Shown in pieces: positions 1-7,558 of a DNA stretch of 10,603 nucleotides; position 1 is the first letter of the stretch; each line of letters begins with the position of its first letter. The DNA is from an uncultured Eubacteriales bacterium (GTDB taxonomy: Bacteria; Bacillota; Clostridia; Peptostreptococcales; Anaerovoracaceae). The notes beneath the pieces were generated by a model that had not been told where the DNA came from, did no database searches, and saw only the letters and a program-made list of their open reading frames with translations. Where the stretch lies: assembly GCA_902793875.1 (NCBI GenBank), contig CADBFL010000047.1, positions 1 to 10,603 on the forward strand, in the 5' to 3' direction. A program made the position numbers and the translations under genes.

Positions 1-1
1 C

Positions 2-832
2 TCTCCGCTTGCGGACCGCAAGGTCAGCGTCAGGATGTTTTCGGATCTGGAGCTTGCGATAGACCTCATCTATAATCCGTACAGGACGAAGTTTCTGCAG
101 GACGCGAAGAGGCTCACCCGCTGCAATACAAAGTCCGGCATGGACATGGTGATAGTACAGGCCATCGCCTCGCTGGACGTATGGTACGGAAATGAGTCAG
201 ACCCCGAAGACATCGAGCTCATGCTCAGGAAGATCAAGCGCAAGCTGCTCGAAAGCCAGCTCAATGTGGTGGCGGTCGGGCTGCCGGGCTCGGGCAAGAC
301 CACCATATTCAGGCGCTATGCATATGAACTGGGCCTGAAGTTCATCGATACCGACGAAGAGACTGAGAAGCTCATGGGACAGCCAATAGCCGAAGTCCTC
401 TCGGATTACGGCATAGGAGAGGAATACTTCAGAGCAATGGAGCATCAGGCGGTAAAGGATGCCGCCGTGACGAGAGGGTCTGTCATAGCCACGGGAGGAG
501 GCACGCTGCTGAATCCTCTGAACCGCGACTTCCTCAAGGCCAACGGGATAGTGATATACGTGAAGAGGCCTCTCGACATGCTCAACATGCTCAACATCAA
601 AGGCAAGCCTCTCAGCGTAAATTTAGACCTGACGAAGCTGCTCAGCGACAGGGACGGGATATACCGCAGGACCGCAGACATGGTGCTGCTCAATTCAAGG
701 ATATTCGGCGATATAAAAGCCAGGACCGGAGAAGGAAATTCGTACAACTACGAGCTCAAGGGATTTGTGTATTTCATTGCCCGCAGGGTGCAGAAATACC
801 TGAACGGGCTCGCGGCAGACATCTGGACATAG
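2..832 (+). CDS. aroK: Shikimate dehydrogenase-shikimate kinase fusion, 3' part (AroE C-terminus + AroK)
   Basis: The reading frame is open from base 2, so the gene continues past the left edge; ATG at 35 is internal. The first ~65 residues match the C-terminal end of shikimate dehydrogenase (NADPH reduction of 3-dehydroshikimate): DLIYNP..T at nt 62-88, then GMDM..VQA and WYG at nt 137-193, the helix that closes AroE. After a short linker comes a shikimate kinase domain (ATP phosphorylation of shikimate at O3): P-loop GLPGSGKTT at nt 278-304, shikimate-binding DTD at nt 347-355, FR..E at nt 428-442, the TGGG loop near nt 491-502, and a lid region ending in R-D-G-I-Y at nt 650-664. The lid has KPL where most kinases have RPL. 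The two activities are consecutive steps of the shikimate pathway in the cytoplasm. The 3' end overlaps the gpmI ribosome site. The kinase call is secure; the dehydrogenase part is inferred from its tail only. Confidence 0.87.
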   Translation, partial: SPLADRKVSVRMFSDLELAIDLIYNPYRTKFLQDAKRLTRCNTKSGMDMVIVQAIASLDVWYGNESDPEDIELMLRKIKRKLLESQLNVVAVGLPGSGKTTIFRRYAYELGLKFIDTDEETEKLMGQPIAEVLSDYGIGEEYFRAMEHQAVKDAAVTRGSVIATGGGTLLNPLNRDFLKANGIVIYVKRPLDMLNMLNIKGKPLSVNLDLTKLLSDRDGIYRRTADMVLLNSRIFGDIKARTGEGNSYNYELKGFVYFIARRVQKYLNGLAADIWT

Positions 833-836
833 GAGG
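831..836 (+). promoter_or_regulatory. Ribosome binding site of gpmI
   Basis: A perfect AGGAGG lies 6 bases before the gpmI ATG at 843. It overlaps the last two bases of the TAG stop (830-832) of the preceding gene, so ribosomes ending there terminate on the gpmI site. This fixes the gpmI start and suggests co-transcription. Confidence 0.9.
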
Positions 837-842
837 AAGCAA

Positions 843-2357
843 ATGAAACACAGACCGACAATGCTGATGATACTCGACGGATTCGGCATCAGAGAAGAAA
901 CTTACGGAAATGCGATAGCCGCAGCGAAAAAACCTGTGCTCGACAGGCTGTTTGCGGATTATCCGTTCATCACCATAGAAGCGAGCGGCGAGCCGGTCGG
1001 ACTGCCTGCGGGGCAGATGGGGAACTCCGAGGTCGGACATCTCAACATCGGAGCCGGCAGCGTCGTTTACCAGAATCTTCTGCGCATCTCAAGATCGATA
1101 GAGTCGGGCTCATTCTTTGAGAACGGCCCTCTTCTCGGAGCGATGAAGAACGCAGCCGAAGGACACACCCTGCATATCATGGGCCTTGTGTCCGACGGCG
1201 GAGTCCACAGCCACTACGAGCACCTGATAGCCACGATCGACATGGCAAAGCGCAGCGGAGTGAAGGATGTGGTCGTCCACTGCTTCCTCGACGGCAGGGA
1301 CGTGCCGCCGAAAAGCGCGATGACATGGCTCGGACCTCTTGAGGAATACCTGAAGAAAGAGGGCATCGGAAGGATCGGAGTCATCTCCGGCAGATTCTAC
1401 GCCATGGACAGAGACAAGAGATGGGAGCGCCTGGTAAGAGCGTATGACGCGCTCACTCTGAGCGAGGGGCTCAAGGCCTCCTGCGCGCAGGAGGCGATCG
1501 ACGCTTCGTATGCGAAAGACGAGGCAGATGAGTTCGTACAGCCGACAGTGGTGAACGCCGCGCCGATCAAAGACCGTGATTCGGTGATATTCATAAACTT
1601 CAGGCCTGACAGGGCGAGAGAGATAACAAGAGCCCTTGTCGACCCTGACTTCGACGGATTCGAAAGAAAGGCCTTCCCTGAAGATCTGACATACGTATGC
1701 ATGGCCGAATACGACGCGACGATGCCGAACGTGACCGTGGCGTTCCCTCCTGAAGAGGTGGATCCTACTCTCGGCAAGACCATCGCGGACCTCGGGCTCA
1801 GGCAGCTCAGGATCGCCGAGACCGAAAAGTACGCTCACGTTACGTTCTTCTTCAACGGAGGAGTCGAGGAGCCGAACAAAAATGAAGACAGGATACTCAT
1901 CCCCTCGCCTAAGGTCGCGACATATGACCTGCAGCCTGAGATGAGCGCTCCTGAGGTCGCCTCAACGGTCATCGAAAAGATCAATGAGGACATATACGAT
2001 CTTATCATCCTGAACTTCGCAAACCCTGACATGGTAGGCCACACCGGAGTCTTCGACGCCGCAGTAAAGGCGATCGAGACACTTGACGGACTGGTCGGGA
2101 ACATCGCCGAAGCCATACTCGCGCGCGACGGACAGATACTCCTGACAGCCGACCACGGCAACGCCGACTACATGATAGATGATGAGGGCAAGCCTGTCAC
2201 GAAGCACTCCACCTCGAAGGTGCCGCTGTGCCACATCTGCAAAGAACCTGTGCCTTTCAAAAGGGATACCGGCAAACTGGCGGACATAGCGCCGACGCTC
2301 CTTACGCTCATGGGTCTTGAAGTGCCGGCCGGCATGGAAGGCGACGTACTCGTATAA
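843..2357 (+). CDS. gpmI: 2,3-bisphosphoglycerate-independent phosphoglycerate mutase
   Basis: Interconverts 3-phosphoglycerate and 2-phosphoglycerate in glycolysis and gluconeogenesis, using two Mn2+ ions and a phosphoserine intermediate. At 504 residues it has the usual family length. Visible active-site features are ILDGFG with metal ligand D12, GQMGNSEVGH with catalytic Ser62, DGRDVPP (substrate phosphate binding), NFANPDMVGH with D396 and H400, TADHGN with D437 and H438, and KHSTS with H455. This is the full alkaline-phosphatase-superfamily ligand set at positions matching characterised Bacillus-type enzymes. The start is fixed by AGGAGG at 831-836. The TAA stop shares its last A with the addA ATG. 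The gene usually sits in a gap-pgk-tpi-gpmI-eno cluster; here it lies between a shikimate gene and a repair gene, so it may be transcribed apart from the rest of glycolysis. Confidence 0.97.
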   Translation: MKHRPTMLMILDGFGIREETYGNAIAAAKKPVLDRLFADYPFITIEASGEPVGLPAGQMGNSEVGHLNIGAGSVVYQNLLRISRSIESGSFFENGPLLGAMKNAAEGHTLHIMGLVSDGGVHSHYEHLIATIDMAKRSGVKDVVVHCFLDGRDVPPKSAMTWLGPLEEYLKKEGIGRIGVISGRFYAMDRDKRWERLVRAYDALTLSEGLKASCAQEAIDASYAKDEADEFVQPTVVNAAPIKDRDSVIFINFRPDRAREITRALVDPDFDGFERKAFPEDLTYVCMAEYDATMPNVTVAFPPEEVDPTLGKTIADLGLRQLRIAETEKYAHVTFFFNGGVEEPNKNEDRILIPSPKVATYDLQPEMSAPEVASTVIEKINEDIYDLIILNFANPDMVGHTGVFDAAVKAIETLDGLVGNIAEAILARDGQILLTADHGNADYMIDDEGKPVTKHSTSKVPLCHICKEPVPFKRDTGKLADIAPTLLTLMGLEVPAGMEGDVLV

Positions 2358-5300
2358 TGGGGTTCAATGACGAACAGCTGAAAGCAATAGAGACGGTCGA
2401 CAGGTCTGTGCTCGTATCCGCTGCGGCGGGCTCGGGAAAGACCACCGTCCTTATTGAGCGCATCATCCGCATAATCCTTGAGGGAAGGGCAAATGTGGAT
2501 GAGATGCTTGTCGTGACATTCACCAACGCCGCCGCGTCCGAGATGAGGCTGAGGCTCGCCAGGGCCATCAGGGACAGGATAAGAGAGCATCCGGAAGACG
2601 CGGCCCGCATGAGGGATCAGCTCTCGAGGCTGTACAGGGCGTACATCTCGACCATGAACAGCTTTGCCGGCAGAGTGATAAAGGAATTCTTTCATGAGAC
2701 CGATCTTGAGCCGCAGACAGGCGTATGCGACGAGGTCACGGGAGAGCTTCTGAGAAGAGAAGCGGCCGCTGACCTTCTCGAGGACGCCTTCGCGGATGAT
2801 TCCATAATAGAGGGCGGAAGCTTCAGGGAGTTCATGAGGCTGTACAGCAGCGACAGAAACGACACCGCATTCACCGAGGGCCTGCTCAAATCCTATGAGG
2901 CGCTCCGCACCATGCCGGATTACTTCGAATGGGCTCTTGAAAAGGCAGAGCTTCTCAGGGTCACGAAGGACAGCTTTGAAGGCTCGGAGCTGCAGAAGAT
3001 GATCACAGATGATGCGAGGGCGGCTTTCGGAAAGATCATGGAAGGCTTCGCAAGGCTGAGGGAGATCTTCGATGAAGCCGGACTGTCTGACTGGTATGAA
3101 GAAAAGATCCTGATACAGGAGGACGCCGTGCATGCGGTCCTGTCCGAACTGAACAGGCGGCCGTTTGCGCCTGACATGGAAGCGCTCATAGACGCCTATC
3201 CGTCTGTCATTCTGAGAGCGGGAAAGGACCGGAAGGAAGCCTACGAGCCTGTCAGGGACGAGATCAAGTCGATCAGGGACAACATCAAAAAGCAGATCGA
3301 AGGATTCAAAAACAGATACCTCCTGCCGGACTTTGAGACAAGGCTCGAGGAGATGAACGCGACATACGGATACACCGTATACTACATCCGTCTTCTCGGT
3401 GAATTCGAAAAGAGATATGAAGCGAAGAAGCGGGAGCGTAAAGTCATGGACTTCGCCGACCAGGAGCACTGCGCGGTGCAGATACTCAAAAATGACGATG
3501 CGGCGGAGGTGATGCGCAAACGCTTCAGGTATATATTCGTGGACGAGTATCAGGACACGAACAACATACAGGAACGCCTCATAAGCCGCGTCTCAAGACC
3601 TGACAACGTGTTCAGGGTAGGTGATGTCAAGCAGAGCATATACAGATTCAGACAGGCCGAGCCGGCCATATTCGAAAGACTGTACGCGAAATACAGCGAT
3701 CCTGACGAGCGGGACGGCATGGTGATCGATCTGGGGATGAACTTCAGGACGAACGACAGGACGATCAGATACATCAACCATGTATTCGACAGGATCATGG
3801 AAGGCTACGATGAAAACGCCCGCCTGTACACCGGGATCAGAGACTGCCCGGATGAATACGACTTCATGCCGGAGGTCCATCTGCTCATAGAAGACGGAGA
3901 CAGCGGCGAAGAAGAGGAGATCTCCGATCCGGAGATCGACGAGCTCAGCAAGGAGGAGGCGGAGGCCGCGTATATCGCGGACCTTGCGGCATCCATCATA
4001 GGGACTGAGTTCTACGATACCGCGACAAAGACCGTCCGCAGGGCCGAAGCCCGCGACATCGCCATCCTTTTAAGAGCGGTCAGCGTCAGGGGAGAGATAG
4101 TAAGCCGCGCTCTCAGAGAGCGGTCGATAGAACCGCACATAGAGGATTCCGAGGACTACTTCGATACTGTGGAGATAAGCATAGCGATGTCGCTTCTGCA
4201 GTGCATCGACAATATGAAGAGGGACGTGCCTTTTATCGCGGTCCTCCACTCCGAGGTCTTCGGATTCGGGCCGGAGGAGCTGGCGCGCATAAGGATAGAC
4301 TGCGGCGACAGGCGCATCCCGTACTGGGACGCCTTCGCGCGCTACGCGAAGGACGGTCCCGCAGGAGAACTCAGAGACAGAGTTGCAGCGGCGGAGTCGA
4401 AGATGCTCGAATGGAGGATGCTGTCGCGCATGCTTCCGCTCGACGATTTCGTATGGAAGGTGCTGGTGGATTCGGGATACTACAGGATGGCCGGCGCGAT
4501 GAGCGGGGGAGCCCGCAGGCAGGCGAACCTCAGGTATCTCGCTGACAGAGCTGCGGCGTTCAGCAAGGACCGCGTGGCGTCGCTCAGCACGTTCATCACA
4601 TTCCTCGACGTGCTTCGCAGCAAGAAGATCAAAAATACTCAGACATCGATGGCCGGCAGGGATGACAACGTGGTGAGGATATCCACGATACACAAGAGCA
4701 AGGGCCTCGAATTCCCGTTCGTCATCGTCGGAGGGCTCGGACACAGGTTCAATTTCTCTTCAAACGAGATGAAGTTCAGCTTCAGCTCTGACATAGGAGT
4801 GGGCATGCCTTATGTCGATCCTCAGAGAAGGTTCTGGAGATCGACGCTGCTGCAGCGCGCGATCACCGAAGATACGAGAAGAGATGAATACAGGGAAGAG
4901 CTGAGGCTGCTTTATGTCGCAATGACGAGAGCCAGAAACAGGCTGCTTCTGACAGGCACAGTGAAGAGCGAAGAGGAGCTGACGAAATACGCGCCGAATC
5001 CGGGAAACTATCTGAAAGCCATGCAGGATGTCCTGAGATCGGGCTTCAATACGTATACTGTGTCGCCTCTGGTGCTGAAAATGAAAAGAACTGAGAGCAG
5101 CGCGCGGGGCGGCCGGGGCAGTCTTGCCGGAAGAGAGCTGACCGCAGACGGGAAGAAGCTGTATGACGAGATAGACAGAAGGTTCAGCTACAGATATCCT
5201 TATGAAGAAGATCTGACAGCTAAGGCCAAGTGGTCCGTCAGCGCCGTGCGGAAGGAGGAACTCGGGAAAGCGAAGCCTTCAGAAGAAACGGAAACGGATG

Positions 5301-5899
5301 TGAAGGTGTCGAAAGCGGACGATGAGATCGTCAGGCTCTGGGATTCGAACGAGCGCAGGAAGCGCGCTTCAGCCGCAGATATAGGGATAGCCTATCACAG
5401 GATCATGGAATTCATCGATTTCAGCAGAGTGTGTGATGAAGACGGCATCATCGACGAAGCGTATATTGCCGAAAGAGCGGAGTTCCTGAGAGACCGCGGC
5501 GCGATCGAAGAGGATGTGTACCGCTCGCTCGATCTTTCGAAGGCAGCGGATTTCTTCGCTATGGACATAGGACAGAGGGCCGTGAGAGCGGCAAAGGCGG
5601 GGACGCTCAGAAAGGAGAAGCCGTTCACGCTGAAGACCGCAAGAGGCGGCAGGGAGATGCTCGTGCAGGGCGTCATAGACTGCTGCTTCGAGGAGGACGG
5701 CAAAATGATACTCGTCGACTACAAGTCGAACTACATGGATCCGCGCAGGCCGCGGGAGGAAGAGCTGGCCCGGCTCAGGAACGAATACGGTGTCCAGATC
5801 GAGCTCTACAGCGAGGCCATACGGAAGGGGAGCGGGAAAGAAGTGGCAGAGGCATATCTCTGGCTCTTTGCCGCAGACGAGGCTCTGGCCATGATGTAG
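2357..5899 (+). CDS. addA: ATP-dependent helicase/nuclease subunit A (AddA/RexA)
   Basis: Motor and nuclease subunit of the AddAB (RexAB) complex, which resects double-strand ends for RecA and degrades foreign linear DNA. The 1180 residues are slightly short for Bacillus AddA (~1230). SF1A helicase motifs in order: Q-motif N4-Q7; Walker A AAAGSGKTT with K28; motif Ia VVTFTNAAASEMR; motif II DEYQDT 396-401; motif III VGDVKQSIYRFR just after; motif IV NFR at 462-464; motif V HKSKGLEF 779-786; motif VI VAMTRAR 854-860. The C-terminal RecB-family nuclease has H1014 (YHRIMEF), D1108 (GVID), D1121-Y-K1123 and Q1147...Y1151, so it looks catalytically intact. The start overlaps the gpmI stop by one base; a GGAAGG 15 bases upstream is a distant ribosome site, so translational coupling is likely. 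The partner gene addB, normally directly upstream in Bacillota, is not here. Confidence in AddA over UvrD/PcrA comes from length plus nuclease. Confidence 0.96.
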   Translation: MGFNDEQLKAIETVDRSVLVSAAAGSGKTTVLIERIIRIILEGRANVDEMLVVTFTNAAASEMRLRLARAIRDRIREHPEDAARMRDQLSRLYRAYISTMNSFAGRVIKEFFHETDLEPQTGVCDEVTGELLRREAAADLLEDAFADDSIIEGGSFREFMRLYSSDRNDTAFTEGLLKSYEALRTMPDYFEWALEKAELLRVTKDSFEGSELQKMITDDARAAFGKIMEGFARLREIFDEAGLSDWYEEKILIQEDAVHAVLSELNRRPFAPDMEALIDAYPSVILRAGKDRKEAYEPVRDEIKSIRDNIKKQIEGFKNRYLLPDFETRLEEMNATYGYTVYYIRLLGEFEKRYEAKKRERKVMDFADQEHCAVQILKNDDAAEVMRKRFRYIFVDEYQDTNNIQERLISRVSRPDNVFRVGDVKQSIYRFRQAEPAIFERLYAKYSDPDERDGMVIDLGMNFRTNDRTIRYINHVFDRIMEGYDENARLYTGIRDCPDEYDFMPEVHLLIEDGDSGEEEEISDPEIDELSKEEAEAAYIADLAASIIGTEFYDTATKTVRRAEARDIAILLRAVSVRGEIVSRALRERSIEPHIEDSEDYFDTVEISIAMSLLQCIDNMKRDVPFIAVLHSEVFGFGPEELARIRIDCGDRRIPYWDAFARYAKDGPAGELRDRVAAAESKMLEWRMLSRMLPLDDFVWKVLVDSGYYRMAGAMSGGARRQANLRYLADRAAAFSKDRVASLSTFITFLDVLRSKKIKNTQTSMAGRDDNVVRISTIHKSKGLEFPFVIVGGLGHRFNFSSNEMKFSFSSDIGVGMPYVDPQRRFWRSTLLQRAITEDTRRDEYREELRLLYVAMTRARNRLLLTGTVKSEEELTKYAPNPGNYLKAMQDVLRSGFNTYTVSPLVLKMKRTESSARGGRGSLAGRELTADGKKLYDEIDRRFSYRYPYEEDLTAKAKWSVSAVRKEELGKAKPSEETETDVKVSKADDEIVRLWDSNERRKRASAADIGIAYHRIMEFIDFSRVCDEDGIIDEAYIAERAEFLRDRGAIEEDVYRSLDLSKAADFFAMDIGQRAVRAAKAGTLRKEKPFTLKTARGGREMLVQGVIDCCFEEDGKMILVDYKSNYMDPRRPREEELARLRNEYGVQIELYSEAIRKGSGKEVAEAYLWLFAADEALAMM

Positions 5900-5916
5900 A
5901 CGATGACAGGACAAAC

Positions 5917-5944
5917 AAAGAGACCGCGGATCGCGGTCTCTTTT
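5917..5944. terminator. Bidirectional intrinsic terminator between addA and gdhA
   Basis: A perfect 12-bp inverted repeat (5917-5928 with 5932-5943) encloses a 3-base loop. On the + strand the stem is followed by a T-rich run (TTTTGCTTTG) suited to ending the aroEK-gpmI-addA transcript. On the - strand the A-rich bases before the stem become TTTGTTTGT, suited to ending gdhA, whose stop is 32 bases away. The convergent layout fits one hairpin serving both units. Confidence 0.93.
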
Positions 5945-5975
5945 GCTTTGTGCGTTTTACGCTTAAAGAGTCATC

Positions 5976-7343
5976 TTATACAAGACCCTGAGCCATCATA
6001 GCCTCGGCAACTCTCTCGAATCCAGCGATGTTAGCGCCAGGAACCAGAGCGTTCTTGTCGTTGTAGTATGTCTCACCTGCCTTAGCGCAAGCGCTGTAGA
6101 TGTTCTTCATGATCTGGTGGAGCTGATCATAGACAGCCTGGTGCTGGAATGCAGTGTGACCTGCGTTCTGGCCCATCTCGATGCAGGAGCAGGCAACGCC
6201 GCCGGCGTTAGCTGCCTTAGCAGGACCTACAGCTGTCATGTTCTCGATCAGATACTCGAGAGCATCGTTTGTCGTAGGCATGTTAGCGCCTTCGCAGTAG
6301 AACTTGCAGCCGCCCTCAACGATCTGCTTAGCATGCTCCATGTGAACGTCGTTCTGCATAGCGCATGGGATGAACATATCGATCTTGCAGCCTGTGTCCT
6401 GAGCAACGCCCCAAGGCTTCTTGCCTGCGAAGAACTTAGCGCCAGGGAACTTCTCAGCATAAGGAGCGCAGATGTTCTTTCCGGAGCTTCTGAGCTCGAG
6501 CAGGTAGTCGACCTTCTCCTGAGTTGTGATCCCGTCAGGATCGTAGATGTATCCGTCCGGTCCCGAAATGGTCACGCACTTGGCGCCGAGCTCCCAGAGC
6601 TTCCATGCTGTTCCCCATGCAACGTTACCGAAGCCGGAGATAGCAACATTCTTGCCCTTGAAGTCTTCGCCGTTTGCCTTCAGCATTTCCTCTGCGTACC
6701 ATACGATACCGAATCCTGTAGCCTCAGCTCTGCCGAGGAGTCCGCCGTAAGGGATCCCCTTGCCTGTGAGAACGCCTTCATACTTGTCAACGATTCTCTT
6801 ATACTGTCCGAAGAGGTAACCGATCTCTCTTGCGCCTACGCCGAGGTCGCCGGCAGGAACATCCGTGTTAGGGCCGATGTGTCTGTAGAGCTCTGTCATG
6901 AATGCCTGGCAGAATCTCATAACTTCTGCATCGCTCTTGCCGTTTGGATCGAAGTCCGAACCGCCCTTGCCGCCGCCGATAGGAAGACCTGTCAGGGAGT
7001 TCTTGAAGATCTGCTCGAATCCGAGGAACTTGATGATTCCAGGATATACGTTTGGAGCGAATCTCAGACCGCCCTTGTAAGGTCCGATAGCGCTGCTGAA
7101 CTGATATCTGTAGCCTTTGTTGACCTGGACTTTGCCGTTGTCGTCAACCCATACTACTCTGAAAGTAACTCCTCTTTCAGGCTCAACGAGTCTCTCAAGA
7201 AGTGCAGTTGCTTCGTACTCCGGGTGTTTCTCAACTACCGGCTTCAGCGAAGTCAGAACTTCTTCTACTGTCTGGTGGAATTCAACCTCTCCAGGATTGT
7301 TCTCCTTGCACTGCTCGATGACTCTTTCTACATAGTTTGCCAT
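5976..7343 (-). CDS. gdhA: Glutamate dehydrogenase, hexameric class I (probably NAD-preferring)
   Basis: Reversible oxidative deamination of glutamate to 2-oxoglutarate and ammonia, cytoplasmic. From ATG at 7343 the protein is 455 residues, the usual length of the ~450-residue hexameric family. Glutamate-binding and catalytic residues are in place: K90 (PYKGGLRF), K114 (FKNSLTG), K126 (GGGKGG) and D166 (PAGDLGVG). The nucleotide fold has GFGNVAWG starting at G237. F238, P262 and D263 match the residues at the dinucleotide pocket of the NAD-specific Clostridium symbiosum enzyme, so NAD is the likelier cofactor (inference). The open frame extends to a GTG at 7352, but AAGGAG at 7354-7359 lies one base from that GTG and 10 bases from the ATG, which decides the start. 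Codon choice (ATC rather than ATA, AGA rather than AGG) differs from its neighbours and suggests high expression. It is monocistronic: own promoter and own terminator. Confidence 0.97.
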   Translation of the reverse strand: MANYVERVIEQCKENNPGEVEFHQTVEEVLTSLKPVVEKHPEYEATALLERLVEPERGVTFRVVWVDDNGKVQVNKGYRYQFSSAIGPYKGGLRFAPNVYPGIIKFLGFEQIFKNSLTGLPIGGGKGGSDFDPNGKSDAEVMRFCQAFMTELYRHIGPNTDVPAGDLGVGAREIGYLFGQYKRIVDKYEGVLTGKGIPYGGLLGRAEATGFGIVWYAEEMLKANGEDFKGKNVAISGFGNVAWGTAWKLWELGAKCVTISGPDGYIYDPDGITTQEKVDYLLELRSSGKNICAPYAEKFPGAKFFAGKKPWGVAQDTGCKIDMFIPCAMQNDVHMEHAKQIVEGGCKFYCEGANMPTTNDALEYLIENMTAVGPAKAANAGGVACSCIEMGQNAGHTAFQHQAVYDQLHQIMKNIYSACAKAGETYYNDKNALVPGANIAGFERVAEAMMAQGLV

Positions 7344-7353
7344 TGGTATCACT

Positions 7354-7359
7354 CTCCTT
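7354..7359 (-). promoter_or_regulatory. Ribosome binding site of gdhA
   Basis: AAGGAG on the - strand with a 10-base spacer to the ATG at 7343-7341. It supports that ATG over the in-frame GTG at 7352-7350, which is too close to be used. The site lies one base downstream of a 16-bp palindrome in the leader. Confidence 0.88.
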
Positions 7360-7360
7360 A

Positions 7361-7376
7361 TAATAAAGCTTTATTA
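7361..7376. repeat. Perfect 16-bp palindrome in the gdhA leader
   Basis: TAATAAAGCTTTATTA reads the same on both strands. It lies between the gdhA promoter and its ribosome site, one base from the Shine-Dalgarno. It could be a protein operator for a dimeric regulator or a weak RNA hairpin affecting ribosome access. It does not match the TGTNA-N7-TNACA pattern of GlnR/TnrA. The palindrome is certain; a regulatory role is inference. Confidence 0.6.
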
Positions 7377-7382
7377 ATGACT

Positions 7383-7400
7383 CGGGCATACCATCGCCCG
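7383..7400 (-). promoter_or_regulatory. Short hairpin at the 5' end of the gdhA leader
   Basis: CGGGC (7396-7400) pairs with GCCCG (7383-7387) around an 8-base loop on the - strand. With the promoter at 7408-7435 the transcript would begin near 7401, so the hairpin would sit at its extreme 5' end. That position is typical of stems that protect abundant mRNAs from decay. No U-tract follows, so it is not a terminator. Confidence 0.4.
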
Positions 7401-7407
7401 CACATAA

Positions 7408-7435
7408 ATTGTAACACCGCATAGTAAAAAGTCAA
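7408..7435 (-). promoter_or_regulatory. Sigma-A type promoter of gdhA
   Basis: On the - strand, TTGACT (-35, 7435-7430) and TACAAT (-10, 7413-7408) are separated by 16 bases containing an A/T-rich stretch. The predicted transcription start near 7401 gives a leader of about 58 bases. The match is strong, agreeing with the high-expression codon use of gdhA. Confidence 0.82.
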
Positions 7436-7442
7436 CCGGAAA

Positions 7443-7495
7443 CGGCGCCCGCGAGAGTGTTCTTTTTGTGAAAAAAAGGGTCGGAACGGGCGCCG
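7443..7495. repeat. GC-rich inverted repeat with 35-bp A/T-rich spacer
   Basis: CGGCGCCCG (7443-7451) and CGGGCGCCG (7487-7495) form a perfect 9-bp inverted repeat. The spacer contains a T-tract followed by an A-tract (7462-7478) that can form an inner hairpin. A second small stem follows directly: CCGGTC (7493-7498) with GACCGG (7502-7507). This region separates the gdhA promoter from pcrA and holds no gene. It may be part of a REP-like element with the next repeat. Confidence 0.6.
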
Positions 7496-7519
7496 GTCAC
7501 CGACCGGATCCCGGCCGAA

Positions 7520-7552
7520 ATGAGTCAAAAAGAACCGTCCCTTATGACTCAT
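7520..7552. repeat. REP-like inverted repeat ATGAGTCA ... TGACTCAT
   Basis: ATGAGTCA (7520-7527) and TGACTCAT (7545-7552) form a perfect 8-bp inverted repeat around a 17-base centre containing AGAACCGTCCC. CAAAAAGAAC at 7526-7535 is also inverted relative to GTTCTTTTTG at 7459-7468, linking this site to the preceding GC-rich repeat. From memory, similar TGAGTCA/AGAACCGTCCC sequences recur in Clostridia genomes; I could not check this. Confidence 0.55.
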
Positions 7553-7558
7553 GAATTG

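Noticed and set aside
2168..3469. A 433-codon - strand open frame over gpmI/addA
   Set aside because: Shadow of addA and gpmI coding sequence; unusual composition (His/Arg/Val rich), no known motif.
7344..7352. GTG at 7352 as the gdhA start
   Set aside because: The Shine-Dalgarno AAGGAG ends one base before it, so a ribosome cannot use it; the ATG nine bases downstream has proper spacing.
7344..7407. Riboswitch in the gdhA leader
   Set aside because: The leader is only about 58 bases with a 5-bp hairpin and a palindrome; no known riboswitch fold or terminator/antiterminator pair is visible.
6117..7424. A 435-codon + strand open frame antisense to gdhA
   Set aside because: It mirrors gdhA almost end to end. 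Long antisense frames arise opposite strongly codon-biased genes, and this one has no recognisable domain and begins inside the gdhA coding region. The opposite strand is a clear glutamate dehydrogenase with promoter, ribosome site and terminator.
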